Source: Auricularia sp. M13 (taxonomy: Eukaryota > Basidiomycota > Agaricomycetes > Auriculariales > Auriculariaceae). Taken from it: a stretch of 64,000 nt of DNA. Under the pieces are notes generated by a model. It was not told where the DNA came from. It worked only from the letters and a program-made list of their open reading frames with translations, and did no database searches. Below are positions 45,199 to 56,173 of this stretch, piece by piece. The DNA is taken from contig CM073203.1 in assembly GCA_037042915.1 (NCBI GenBank), forward strand, positions 2,294,001-2,358,000, given 5' to 3'. The position numbers and the translations under genes are program-made. The first letter of the stretch is position 1. Every line of letters starts with the position of its first letter.

Positions 45199-46224
45199 TT
45201 AAGTGTCTGCTTTGAGAATCGTCAGGCCAGAGCGCTTCACATCAGAGTGACCATAAGCCGGAGGCCCTTCCGATTCAGCGACCGTACCAGCCGCAGCATC
45301 CTTAGGAGGGACGAGCGGCATGGGCTGCGCGGTGCTGGCGGATGCGGAATGAGGGTCGTATTCGCTAGACGATGGCCGGAAGACCTGTGGCGGGCGAAAC
45401 TGATTGTTTGGGTCCTCCGGGTCGATCTCGGTGCGGCGCTGTTTCTTGGGTTGGCGGCGGCGCCGTTGTCTGCGGCGCGTGTGATGAATGAAGAGTGCGA
45501 CGAGAGCCGCGACGGCCGCGATACCGCCGAGCGTGCCGCCCACCGCTGCGCCAACGTTGCTATGCCGCGAGGAATTGCCGTCCCCGTCGTCATCATCATC
45601 GTCGTCGTCGTCGCGCCCAGAGATTCGCAGCTTGAGCTTGTCCGTATCGATTATGGGATGAGCGACCTCGTCCGTTGATTCTCTAAGGCGCGATTGAGTC
45701 AGAACTGCTGAGAGGGTACTACGGGAGGGAAGCGCAGCAACATCCGCAGCGAGGCAGTGCGACCGGGAACAGAAGAATAAGGATGGTGAAGGGCGACAGG
45801 GTCAGGCAGCCATGCACAGTGCACTCACATCTTGAACAACAAGTTTTGTTGAGGCGGAACTCGTTGAGCTTGCTGTGTTGCATTAGTACGTCATGGTAGA
45901 CGGAGAACAAGTGAGTACTGACACTAGGGGCGCAAAATATGCGAAGAATGTCTTCCATCTTGACGTGCTCGTCCGGTGTGCACGCGAATTCTGCGCATAC
46001 GGAGACTGCAGCACTAGTATGACCCGACGAGCAAAGCAGAGTTGTGTCCGTGTCTTTTGAAATAGGGCACTCCGGTCGGACACGAGACATGCACGAGACG
46101 GCGCATTCTACCACATCATCAACGGTGCCTCCAGCCAAGCCCATGTGCGTGACATACGAGGTAGCTCAGCAAGCGCGAAAGTGTAGAGCAAGAAAGCACA
46201 GAGCAGAGTCAGATGCAGAGCCAT
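45199..46224 (-). CDS. CFEM-like Cys-rich surface protein with one membrane span, 269 aa
   Basis: Exons 46224-46158, 46107-45925, 45868-45829 and 45718-45199 close to 270 codons; the two middle junctions are the least certain. Signal peptide MALHLTLLCAFLLYTFALA, then a Cys-rich domain starting LPQCAVSCMSRVRPEC and continuing TTLLCSSG...CAEFAC, with spacing like a CFEM domain. A Ser/Thr-containing linker and an Asp run follow, then the membrane span VGGTLGGIAAVAALVALFI, a basic stop-transfer HTRRRQRRRR and a roughly 70-residue cytosolic Pro-rich tail with PPAYG. A fungal cell-surface protein with a sensor-like layout; no proven role. Confidence 0.75.
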
Positions 46225-47577
46225 GGTGCGTAGTCTGAATGGCTGCCACGGTAAATGTGTACGGCGCGCGGGTTCCGGAAGGCCGGGCAGCCTTCCCCTG
46301 TGAAAAGAACCTTCGCGGGGCCAATGGTCGGCCTATGGCGATTGCATTCGGGGGTTATTCACAAGTAAGCCAAACAGCGGCCAAGCAAGAGCTGAAGCAT
46401 CGTGACAGGGAGGCATGGGCCGGCGTGCAATGGCTAATGCGCAGGAGAATCAGGAGCACAACCGGAATCTCCGCTTGAAACTCTTCACTCCTTCCGAGCA
46501 CTTCCTCGTCCTCGCCGTCGCGTGCCCCACGACCACAGCAGCTCTCCCGGCAGCTGTCCATTGAGGGAACTCAGAGAGTTATTGACAGTGATTGTTAATC
46601 CCGCAGCGCGGAAGAACAATACATTTTCTCGCGGTTCTACGTCTGTCCATGTCCACGATTGCTACAGGCTGGCGATACACGGAGTTCTGGCAGAGAGCCC
46701 TATCTCGACAAGCTGCAAGACTGCTCAGCTAGGAGCGTAATACCTACTATCTGCCACTGGCAGTGCCAGCGTATCCGTCCGCCGCACTTGGCCGCACTTG
46801 GGCCTCCCGCTGGCAAAAGCTCGTTTCGAATTCGGCAGTAGGCACTCGCTGCAGAACGCTGTCTCGTTACTATGTCGCGTATAGTGTCTCGCCCGGGCGA
46901 CGCGCCCCTCCGACACAACAGTGGCAGAATGGCTGCGCGCAGCACGAGTGGCTTCTTCTCCTGACGCTGACAAATAATTATACAGGCCCTCACGATCATG
47001 CAGCTCAAGAGTGCTGTCAGTGGGAGATCATTCCATATTCCAAATTCGGAAGATGATAGCTATCTGCGTTTTGAGACCCTCTCTCAGTATAGTATCTGGT
47101 GCATATGTAAGTACCAACACAAAACGGCTGGCTGTGCGATAACGGCTCTAATTCAGGCTTGAATTCTGAGCCTGTCGGGGGAGGAGGATATCTGTGGAGG
47201 AGCAGGATGGTCTTCCAGCTTCAAACATCCCAGATGCAATTGACCCCCGGCAGCCATCTCGCCACTGCATGACGACCGCCATCGCTCCACATCAGACCAT
47301 AGCGACCCCACCGACAAATCCCCTGCCCACGGCCCTGAGTGTAACATCGATACCGCAGCTTACGACAGCTGATTCATCATGACCGGCCTCCGTACAGAAC
47401 AACATGAGTGTCATACGCATTGCATCAGCACTCCTGTGGGCGGCGCTGCAGCTTTCGCGCTGGGCTGATTCATCGACGCGCTGCGCTGACTAATGCATAG
47501 CTCCGAGAGCATAAATATCGACCTGCCGAATGCGGTAGCGGCCCCTCCCTCACTGTCTCGCAACTCTAGCTTTCAGA
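46225..47577. other. Intergenic, 1.35 kb
   Basis: No gene supported. A short direct doubling CGCCGCACTTGGCCGCACTTGG lies near 46780. The last 100 bases are the promoter/leader of the dehydrogenase at 47578. Confidence 0.35.
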
Positions 47578-48732
47578 ATGCCGTCCTACGTCGTCGTTGG
47601 CGCCTCCCGCGGGATCGGGGTCAGTCAAAGCTCTTGTGCTCGCCTTCCCTGCGTTCAATCTTCAACTGATGATCATGATCTTCGGGTTCGCCGATCGCCA
47701 GGCTGCATTCGTCGACACGCTCTCCAGCAAGCCGGAGAATACCGTCTTCGCCGTCGCGCGCAACCCGGACGGCGCGCCGGACTTGCAGAAGCTGAAGGAC
47801 CGGACGAACGTGCACTTTGTTAGGGGAGATATGACGGATGCTGCGTCGCTGACGGTACGCGCTGGCAGTCCATTCCTCGCGAGAATAAAAAGGTTTTGAC
47901 GCGACGCATAGGTTGCAGCGGACACCGTGGCGAAGGTGACGGGCGGCACGCTCGACGTGCTGATTAACAACGGCGGCATCCAGGGCGAGAAGTGGGTTGC
48001 TATTGATGAGTTGTGCGTTTCCTCACTGTCGGGCTCATCCCACGCCGCTTTTCACCGCGTCTCATCACATTTCGCACACTCGCAGCCCGACGCCCGAGGA
48101 CCTCGTGCGCGACTTCCGGCGCACATTCGACACGAACGTTATCGGCGTGATCCTCGCGACGAACGCCTTCCTCCCGCTCCTGCGCAAGGGCGAGCTGAAG
48201 AAGGTGCTCACCGTGAGCTCCATGGGCGGCGACGTGACGAACGTCCGCGAGACCGCGCGCAAATACGCGCCGGCGTACGGCGTGTCGAAGGCCGCGCTCG
48301 AGATGGTCGGCGTCAAATACGCCGGTGCGTCTGAATCCAAAAAGCACGCCTTTATATCGTTGTTTGTGTGTCGCTGATGCATGCCCTCCGCGTGCAGTCA
48401 AGTACAAAGACGAGGGGTTCGCGTTCCTCACGATCTGCCCGGGCGTGGTCAACACCGACATGATGGCGCCGCCGGGTGCGACTCCCTTCCTTTTCTATTT
48501 CTTTTTTCTCTGCCCAGGTGCCTGCTGAGCATACGGAACAGAAAAACCGGAGGACCAAGCCAAGTTGCAAGAATCGATGGTCAACCTCAAGAAGTACATC
48601 CCGCCGAATTGGAAGGGGCCCATACCGCCCGCGGAGTCCGTCGCCGCGATGCTAGCCGTGCTCGATAGATGGACGCCGGAGGACTCGGGCAAGTTCGTGA
48701 GCCACCATGGCAATCGCACCGATTGGTTGTAG
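47578..48732 (+). CDS. Short-chain dehydrogenase (C-factor/sniffer-like), 267 aa
   Basis: Exons 47578-47619, 47702-47854, 47912-48012, 48086-48324, 48398-48475 and 48542-48732 close to 268 codons. GASRGIG cofactor motif at residues 8-14, VRGDMTDAASL (acidic after strand 3), LINNGGIQG, VSSMGG with the catalytic Ser near 143-144, and Tyr163/Lys167 in YGVSKAA. NAD(P)-dependent. Intron 1 has a GTCAGT donor. The C-terminal KFVSHHGNRTDWL replaces the usual short SDR tail. Substrate unknown. Confidence 0.9.
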
Positions 48733-48817
48733 TTTCTGCATGACGGAATGCGGAAATTTCCTATATATTGTTATCTCATTTCGTTGGCTACCAATAGCCC
48801 CAAAAGATGGTCTCGCT

Positions 48818-49195
48818 TCAATCAAGCACAATGATCACGTGATTTAGAATGCTCTCGCAGAGAAGGACTTGCGATGTGACTTGAGCGAGGATGGGCTCGT
48901 CAGCCTTGGGGTTTTGAGCAACGTAACCCCAGCCATCTCGCTCATCATAACCCTGTAAACATCTCTCCGGTCCAAAAGATGGTGTAGCCAGCCATCTCAG
49001 CTTGCAAAAAACCTGACGGGCTATACGGAAATATAATTCCGATGGCCCCTTGTTCCCGACTAAGTCCACGGCAATGACGGTAGAGCGATCCAGGCGCACG
49101 CATAAGGCAGGAGTTGGATTGACAAAAGTCGATTCCGCAAGGAACAACGATATCTGGGCAGCGTATCGAAGAAAATAGCTTGGCAGTCCGGACAT
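48818..49195 (-). CDS. Hypothetical protein, 125 aa
   Basis: Uninterrupted frame, convergent with the dehydrogenase. Composition looks like a real protein (PSYFLRYAAQISLFLAEST, RDGWGYVAQNPKADEPILAQV). No domain or signal peptide recognised. Could be the last exon of a longer gene whose 5-prime part was displaced by the element at 49393. Confidence 0.4.
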   Translation of the reverse strand: MSGLPSYFLRYAAQISLFLAESTFVNPTPALCVRLDRSTVIAVDLVGNKGPSELYFRIARQVFCKLRWLATPSFGPERCLQGYDERDGWGYVAQNPKADEPILAQVTSQVLLCESILNHVIIVLD

Positions 49196-49392
49196 TGAAA
49201 TTACAGATCATGCAAAGTCCAACAGTTACCGGAAGGTACTGTATTACCTAAAAAAATATAAGGGGAATACCGGGCCACGGTCGACGGAATGCAGCAAAAA
49301 GGAAGGCCTCTTATTGGCGTACATGTGGCTTCAGTTTCATGTTGACTGTAGGGATGCGAAATCTTGAACGGCGTCAAATAGTTACCGTGCAC

Positions 49393-49887
49393 TAGCGCTC
49401 AGTTAGTTACCAAAAGTTACTAACTTTGTTACTAACTAACACGTTAGTAACATGTTAGTAACGCCTGTGCTGGGGGAAGGTCGTGTTATTAACTTCAGAG
49501 GCACATCAGAGCCGCCAGCTCAGGAAGGGATCCTGGCCCTTGAATGACTTTGATCGGGTGAATCTCACTTTTCACAGCCTCCGAATGTCTTATATCACCT
49601 GGAAGTGGGAAATTTGGCTAGTCCTCATATATCTGAGTGTTCCACTTGCTGTTTGGAACTCGATGAACTGTCCCAGAGAGCTTAACATGTGCATTTGACC
49701 TCAGAGCTTGCTGAGAGCACCACTAGTATGCTATTCACTGACCCCGGAGAAGACCAAGATACACCCTCAACCTGCATTGTATTATATAAGCGCAACTGTT
49801 ATTAACAATGTTACTAACACGGTGTTACTAACACCTAACGTTAGTAACGTGTTAGTTACCTCACAGGAGATAACTAACTGAGCGCTA
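49393..49887. mobile_element. TIR element (hAT-like MITE), 495 bp
   Basis: Perfect 8-bp duplication CCGTGCAC at 49385-49392 and 49888-49895. Inverted ends start TAGCGCTCAGTTAGTTA. Subterminal zones are packed with GTTANTAAC palindromes (GTTAGTAAC, GTTACTAAC), the same architecture as the 2088-2613 element with a different central base. Non-coding core. Confidence 0.9.
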
Positions 49888-50047
49888 CCGTGCACCATCG
49901 CAGTCCGCGCCTGTACATGCAGCCGTCCAGAAGCGAAGGGAACGACAGCTAGACGATGGGATCTTGAGGTCGTCATACAGCAAGCGGACAGAACCAGCTT
50001 ATAACCGAGCAGCGCGGCACAGGCAGAACGGAGGCAGGACGTCCCAT

Positions 50048-51041
50048 TTAGAAGTCATCAGTCAGACATGTGTAGCCAGAGTGTGTTATCCGTGCACAGC
50101 GATGCCGGCAAGCCGCGCGGATGCCCTCCATGAGCAGCGGCGGACAGGACGGCATACGGCTAGATGCCTCATTGAACGGGCGATGCTGGAATCTGAGATC
50201 GCGCAGCGTCAGCTGCGGCAAGAGATCGAGCAAGTTCTTCAGGCCTATCGTCTGCAGCGTGAAGAACATCGTCCGCTCGTCCGGCTTCTCCCATCCAAGC
50301 GCAAGATGGCGCAGCGACGCCTTGCACGCGATCAGCGCCTGGTGCGCGCGCACCAGATTAGTCACTTTGATCTCGAGCCTCCGAAGGCGCGGAAGCGCTG
50401 CGAGGAGCTGGTGCGCCGAATATGTCGGGCTGCAGCAGCGTCGTCACGCGGTTGCCCTGCTCGAGGCAGGCGAGAAATTCAGGAGTCGCGGCACCGGGTG
50501 GGGGGATGAGCCACTCTATCGTCGCGCGCGACTGCTCGAAGAGGTGGCAGAACAACTCGTCGCCGCCGCCGCGGTACGCGAGCCGGCGCAGCCTGAACAC
50601 GTACCTGGTCCGCGCCGCGGGCAGCCCCATGCGGAACAGCTCCTCGCCCACCGGGCCCTCGAACACGTCGCGGGCGTCGTAGCCTGGTCCCCGTACCGGG
50701 AATATACTGAGCACCTCGAGTCGCGGCGTGTGCAGCAGCATCGCGGAGATGACAACGACGGAGAACGGCAGTCCCATGCAGAGCACCCGTAAGTCAGACA
50801 GAGAGTGGCACTGCAGGCCGAGATATAGCAGCGTGGCTCCATAAGAATCCCAGAAATCGTGGGGCGTGTAGAGGCTCAGGCGCAGGACACGCGCGCGTTG
50901 CCAGAGATAATGTGAACGTTCAGTCAGACTATCGGCGGCCTGCCAGAGATATAGATCGTCATCTGAGCCTTCTACGGGGCCGGTGACACAGATGATGTTG
51001 CTTCTGATTACCTCGGCGTCAGCGTCGCATAGTTGTCGCAT
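50048..51041 (-). pseudogene. LRR/F-box-like paralogue 1, one frameshift
   Basis: Paralogue of the gene at 54582. The upstream frame (51041 to about 50410) carries LTERSHYLWQRARVLRLSLYT, HTPRLEVLSIFP, ATIEWLIPPP and CLEQGNRVTTLL. The homology then continues in another frame (LPRLRRLEIK ... LLMEGIRAACRH) to a stop at 50048, with no splice sites between. So a single indel near 50,400 breaks the frame, or the assembly has one error. The 5-prime exon is unresolved. Function unknown; such families are often F-box/LRR substrate adaptors. Confidence 0.6.
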
Positions 51042-51580
51042 TTTTTCTTCTACATCGTAGTACTGATCAGTATCGAGCGGAAGCTGTCACCTGTTTCAGC
51101 GTGGAAGAATCAACCGAAGCACTTGTACAAACCGCGATTGGAAGAGCCTCCGGGTCTGTTCTCATGGGTTTAGGGCGAGCCTGGTGCAGGAAGAGACAAG
51201 GAGTAACAGTATTTGGCCATGTTGACCATCACATCATCCTTTCAAGGACAGATTTAGAGCTCTGAGACTTCAAGGAAGCTTTCTCATTGTCTACAATGTT
51301 CTTAGTCACCCGTAATTCTACTTGAGAGTAAACAACGACTCGGTGGCGGCTTAACATGCGCCGCGAGCTGCAGCTGCAGTGCTTCATATCTAGACTGTCT
51401 GTATGGCATTGAACCAGTGAAACCTGTTGCGACTGTTTGGTCGCTATTCGTCGTTATTGATGACGATGAGCAGTGAGCTCAACTGCGGGAACACCACTAG
51501 CACTCACTGTCATTCTGACCGTCACAGAAATGGAAGAGAAGTTTATAACTTAAATTACAATTGGGATGCTGGACAGAAAG
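51042..51580. other. Intergenic
   Basis: 5-prime side of the paralogue-1 gene and 3-prime flank of the GH71 gene; an upstream exon of the former probably lies near 51085-51165. Nothing else. Confidence 0.35.
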
Positions 51581-53212
51581 TTACAGGTTGCGGCGTTTCC
51601 GGGATGCGTTGCAGACTGTTGGTGCGGGAGCCGGCGCCTCGGTGGACGGCGGCGCGGGCGCGGGCGCCTCGGTGGACGGCGGTGCGGGGGCAGGCGCCTC
51701 CGTCGAGGGAACGGGCGCGGGAGCCTCGGTCGTAGGAACGGGTGCGGGCGCCTCAGTCGGCGGGGCGGGCGTGGGCTCCTCAGCCGGCGGCTGGGCAGGG
51801 CCAGGCGGGGCAGGCGCAGGCGACGGCGCGCCGCCGCCCGCGACCTCGCCGACATACGCGTTGAAGTCGTTGACGTCGCAGCTGGTCTTGATGTCCTGGT
51901 ACCCGTCGCCCTTCATCACGCTCGCGCCGCCGCGCACGAGCTCGAACGTTTGCTTGCCGGCGCCCATGGGCGCGGAGACAGTGTGGATGCCCGCCTCGAC
52001 GTCGATGCTGACGGGCGCGTTGCCGCCGGACGTGATCACGATCGTGCCCTTGTCCTTGAGCATCGCGGTCACGAAGACCTCGTCCGCCACGAGGTCCGCG
52101 CCGTCGGGCGGCGGGACACTGTCGGAGCATTGCAGCGACTTGGACTGCCCGCGGTAGTAGTACACGACGTGGTCCGCATCGATGTACTGCGTCGGGTCGG
52201 ACGAGCCGGCCTTGAACGCTGCGATGTACGGCGCGGCGACCGTTGCCCAGTGGCTGTGGTCGTGACCGGGCACCCAACTGGATTTCATTTGTCAATGAGA
52301 ATGGTACGGGGAAAGAAGGGAAACGGCATACCGCTTAGCGCCATTCTCGCCACCGGCGTAAACATCGTCCTTGCCGTCGTCGTCGTGCAGCGGGCCGATG
52401 TAGTGGCTCTCGCCAAAGTCGTTCCACGTGATGATCTCGACGAACTGCGGCTGGAGCTCGAGAATCTGTGCCCAGCGGTCGGTCCAAAGGGTGTCGGCCT
52501 TGAAGAGCCAGTTCTTGTTCCAGCTGTCCGCGCCGTAGTGGGTGAAGAACCAGGGCGAGACGGGCGCCATGTACGGCTTGCCGGCCAGGTTCTGGATCCA
52601 CCACTTGTCGCCGTCGGTCGTCATGGGCGAGTCGACGGGCTTGTTGTCTTGGCTCGGCCACGCGTTCCACTGGAATCCGCAGTCGGCGTCGGCGGTCTTG
52701 AGCGCGTCGGGGCCCCAGGCGGGGCACGAGAACAACGAGACGCCGGCCTGCTGCTCCGCGGCGCGGAACGGGAAGCCATCGCCGATGAAGCTCGAGACGA
52801 AGGTCTTGTCGCCGACCTTGAGCTGCGCGGGCTCACCGGCGAACTGCTTGATGAGCTCGGCGACGGGGCCAGCGTCGGTGGGCGAGAAGGACGAGAAGTC
52901 GAACGAGATGAAGAGCTCGAAGCCGCCGACCTTCGCCGCGGCGTCGTAGGCGAGCTTGAGCTGGGTGGGCGTGTACTCGTCGGTGCCGGCGTTGAGCGCA
53001 AAGCCGTCGATGCCGACCGCCTTGGCCTGCGCGATGTCCTTCTCCCAGTCGGCAGCCTCGTAGGACGCGACGATGCCCAACATAAAGTGCGCAAACACCT
53101 TCTTGGGCCCCGCGTCCTGCCGCCGCGCGAGAGTCGCGTTCACTGGCAGCCGCATCGAGCTCGCCGTCGCCACGAAGGCCGCGAGCGCCGAAAAGGTCGA
53201 AGAAAGACGCAT
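51581..53212 (-). CDS. GH71 alpha-1,3-glucanase (mutanase-like), 525 aa
   Basis: Secreted enzyme acting on alpha-1,3-glucan of fungal walls. Exons 53212-52332 and 52277-51581 close to 526 codons. Signal peptide MRLSSTFSALAAFVATASS, then KVFAHFMLGIVASYEAADWEKDI and GIDGFALNAG at the family start, LFISFDFSSF, WWIQNLAGKPYMAPVSPWFFTHYG, and EIITWNDFGESHYIGP, all GH71 hallmarks. The C-terminal half of exon 2 is a beta domain, then a linker of about five repeats of (S/T)TEAPAP(A/V)P ending VCNASRKRRNL without a carbohydrate-binding domain. A MITE lies 105 bp upstream of the start. Confidence 0.93.
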
Positions 53213-53317
53213 TGTAGAAGAAAAGAAAGTAAGAGAAAAGCAAAAGGGAGAAAGGAAGGGAAGTGGAGTTCAGATCGCGTACAAGCACGCCCTTTTAAGC
53301 AGCGTTGCCGTGGCACT

Positions 53318-53643
53318 GGATGACTTCCCGTCGCGTTTAGGGAGAGTTTAGGACGAGTTCAGGAAACGTGATGGAGAGGATGATGCTCCGCATCACTCAC
53401 TGATGGCTTTTCTAAACCTCTATTCCTGCTCAAACGGGCTCAAAAGTCCCTGGGGTTATGGGCATGGTTCAGGAGCAAATGAAGAGCTCAGTCAGTCTGT
53501 AACGGCGTAAGAGATTCCCTTGCAGACAGGAGGAGGAATGCGGACTTGATGTAGGCGTCGCAAATTGATAGCCGAGCGAGAGCGATCGACGAGTCCTCCT
53601 AAACTCTCCCTAAACTTTCCTAAACTGCGACGGGAAGTCATCC
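53318..53643. mobile_element. MITE-like TIR element, 326 bp, in the GH71 upstream region
   Basis: Inverted ends starting GGATGACTTCCCGTCGC, continuing with TTTAGGGAGAGTTTAGG-type repeats on both arms, flanked by a possible 3-bp duplication ACT (53315-53317, 53644-53646). Core non-coding. A 3-bp duplication would fit PIF/Harbinger or CACTA, but so short a repeat can be chance, so the class is open. Confidence 0.65.
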
Positions 53644-54581
53644 ACTGATGCATTACCGCCCTGCGCATGATCAATTTACTGGCGCTCCCGCATGGCCTCC
53701 CGTCCACAAGCATAACACATGAGTGCCAAAATATCTGAACATATGCTCTGTATACAGAGTGTCGCCGTAGTCGAGCTGGTTGGGCAAAGAAAGACTGAGC
53801 GTAGTTTCTCCGATGAGGACGGGATCAAGCCGGCCTCGGCCATTGAAGTCCGTGAGCCGATTAGACGCGCTGTGGCGCGGCGCTGCAGATCCGCAGCTCA
53901 CAGGCTCCTGAAAATCCTCGACCCGAACTCGTCCAGACGCACCTAATCTCACAGGACGTCGTATGAATTATACGAAAAGAGGACGAAGATCCCTAGCTGT
54001 ACATAGAAACGGATGATGCAGTTGAAGTTTGAAGAAGGAGAATACTGTACGCCGAGGCGGTGTACATATTGCATTAATCTCATTCATCTAGGCGGGAACG
54101 GGCATCGCTGATGCGGAGGCGCGCGAGTGACGCTGACGGATTTCCTTAAATAGCGAGAAGACACATCCTGGAATCTCTGGGCATTTCTGTGTACATATGC
54201 GACGAGCACGAGTGTGGCCACAGGTGCAACTTGAACGTTCATTTTTGTCAATACGTCACAAACGCCTCACAACTTCTAAGACTGTTGAAAAGACAAGCAA
54301 GGGAGGATCTACATGAATTCTGAAGCATGCGATGAAGCCGGAACGTCCAGTACAAATGCATTAATGTTGTTGGACTTGCGACTTGTCCGACTCGGAGGAT
54401 AGCACCACAGGTTTAAGGGAATCCTGTCCAGATGTATAACATTAAGAAAGTAGCCAGGGACCGGACAGTTCATCTGTCCCGCGCAGTCGTGGTGTATGGA
54501 GGAGTACAGTATACTGATTCCAAGTGCGCTTCTGCATCTCATTACTCCACTGATTCAGTATGCGATCGTTGAGCTGCGGAA
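53644..54581. other. Gene-poor stretch
   Basis: A minus-strand frame at 53671-53952 ends with a segment like FNGRGRLDPVLIGETTLSLSLP, possibly a remnant, but has no context. Nothing else supported. Confidence 0.3.
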
Positions 54582-55611
54582 CTAGCAATAATCTGCGAGA
54601 GATGTGATGACAGAGTGCGTAATCCGCGTACGACGACGACGGCAAGCCGCACGAATACCCTCCATGAGCTGCGGAGAAAATGGCATACTGATGGACGCCC
54701 CGTCACGCCGGTAAGTCGCGAACGACAGTTCACGAAGCACCAACTGAGGTAGGACGCCAAGTAGGTTCTCTAAGCCCGTCTCCTGCATGCGCCGGTCGTC
54801 GAAGAAATTGGACCCGCATTTGCCTCTAACCGGAATGTACCATCCGACCACAAGGTAGCGCAGCGAGGCCTTGCTCTCAGGCTGGATCAACGTTGGCGCT
54901 AATCCCATGAGATCCCTTGCGCCAAGGACGAGCCGACGGAGGCGCGGGAACGCTGTGATGAGCGGGTGCCCAGCGTCCGACCAGTAAATGCCAAAGGGAT
55001 ATATGAGGGTGGTCACGCAGTTGCCTTGCTCCAGGCACTCCATGATCTGCGGTGTCTGAACGATGATCGGGGGAGACAGCCATTCTATCGTCCAGCGGGA
55101 CTGGTTGAAGATGTGGCAGAAGAACAGCGCGTCTGTGCCGCGGAACGCGAGCTTCCGAAGCTTGAAGGCGAACCGAGCGAAGGGAATTCCCTTGTGGAAA
55201 AGCTCCTTGCCCACCGCTTCGTCGAAGATGGGGTGGACGTCGCAGTCCGAGTCACCGGTCGGAGTCACGTCGAGAACCTCCAGCCGAGGGGTGTGCAGCA
55301 GGATCGCGGCAATGAAGATGCTGGAAAACACCTGTCCTAAGCACAACTCCCGCAGATGTGACAGCGGGCGTTGCTGCAGGCCCCGGTATAGCCTGGTGGT
55401 CCCCTGGGAGTCCCAGCCGCCCTTGGTCGTACGGTGAATCAGACCCACACGCAGGACGCGCGCACGCTGCCAGAGATAGTGCGAATGCTCAGTCAGGCTT
55501 TCAGCGGCCTGCGAGAGCAAGAGATTGTTCTCTAGGTCGTCCCCGGCGGCGGCGACACGGGCAATGTCCTTGCTTATGAGCTCTGCAGCGGCGTCGGATA
55601 GTATTTGAATT
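54582..55611 (-). CDS. LRR/F-box-like paralogue 2, main exon
   Basis: One long open frame from an apparent acceptor near 55612 (ILSDAAAELISKDIARVAA...) to TAG 54582, about 340 residues. It contains SLTEHSHYLWQRARVLRVGL, HTPRLEVLDVTP, WTIEWLSPP, FPRLRRLVLGARDL, LLGVLPQLVLRELSF and LMEGIRAACRRRRTR. Alternating Leu-rich strands suggest irregular leucine-rich repeats. Same order of blocks as the frameshifted copy at 50048-51041, about 4.5 kb away and in the same orientation. The first exon (an ATG near 55734 is likely) could not be joined in phase. Function unknown. Confidence 0.6.
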
Positions 55612-56173
55612 CTTTGGGGTGCATCGTAAGTGCGATCGACTCGCGCGAGCTGTGACCTAGTTCAGCGTGGAGGACGTGGTTGCTGCTTGAAAAATGACAA
55701 CAAACCACGATTGGAATGGCGTCCGACGGCATTGGGTGATGGTGAGTGTTCGAGGAAGACAACGTGTTCTATTTGTTCATGTTGAGCGCCCAAATCTTCA
55801 CAGCGTATGAGCGGGCCCGATCGGTCGCGACAAACTCCTAATGCAACAGTCCGCGTTCCACCGCCACGCGCAATTTCTTTGTGCCATTGACAAGGGTTGC
55901 TAGTATCAGATAATGGTGTAAAATTCTTCAGATGCTCGACATTGCGGCAAATGTGAATCGAAGCGGGAACTCACATAGTGGGACTCGAGCGACTCTTGAC
56001 GCATTGAATCCAAAGACTAACTGTTACTTGCAAGTTTGCTAATAGCATAGTCTACAGTAAGCTGCTATGATGGGGGCAGAGGTAATGACAGCGAGTGACA
56101 GCGGGGAGCAAAAGATGACGCGCAGCAATGAATAATGTTATGTAGCAAGCAAAGCGAAGCAAATGCGGATGCT
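55612..56173. other. Intergenic
   Basis: Presumed first exon/promoter of paralogue 2 and 3-prime flank of the next gene. No other feature. Confidence 0.35.

Noticed and set aside
45237-45599. Alternative frame over the CFEM-like gene tail
   Set aside because: Shadow of the membrane-span/basic-tail frame, without a start or domain.
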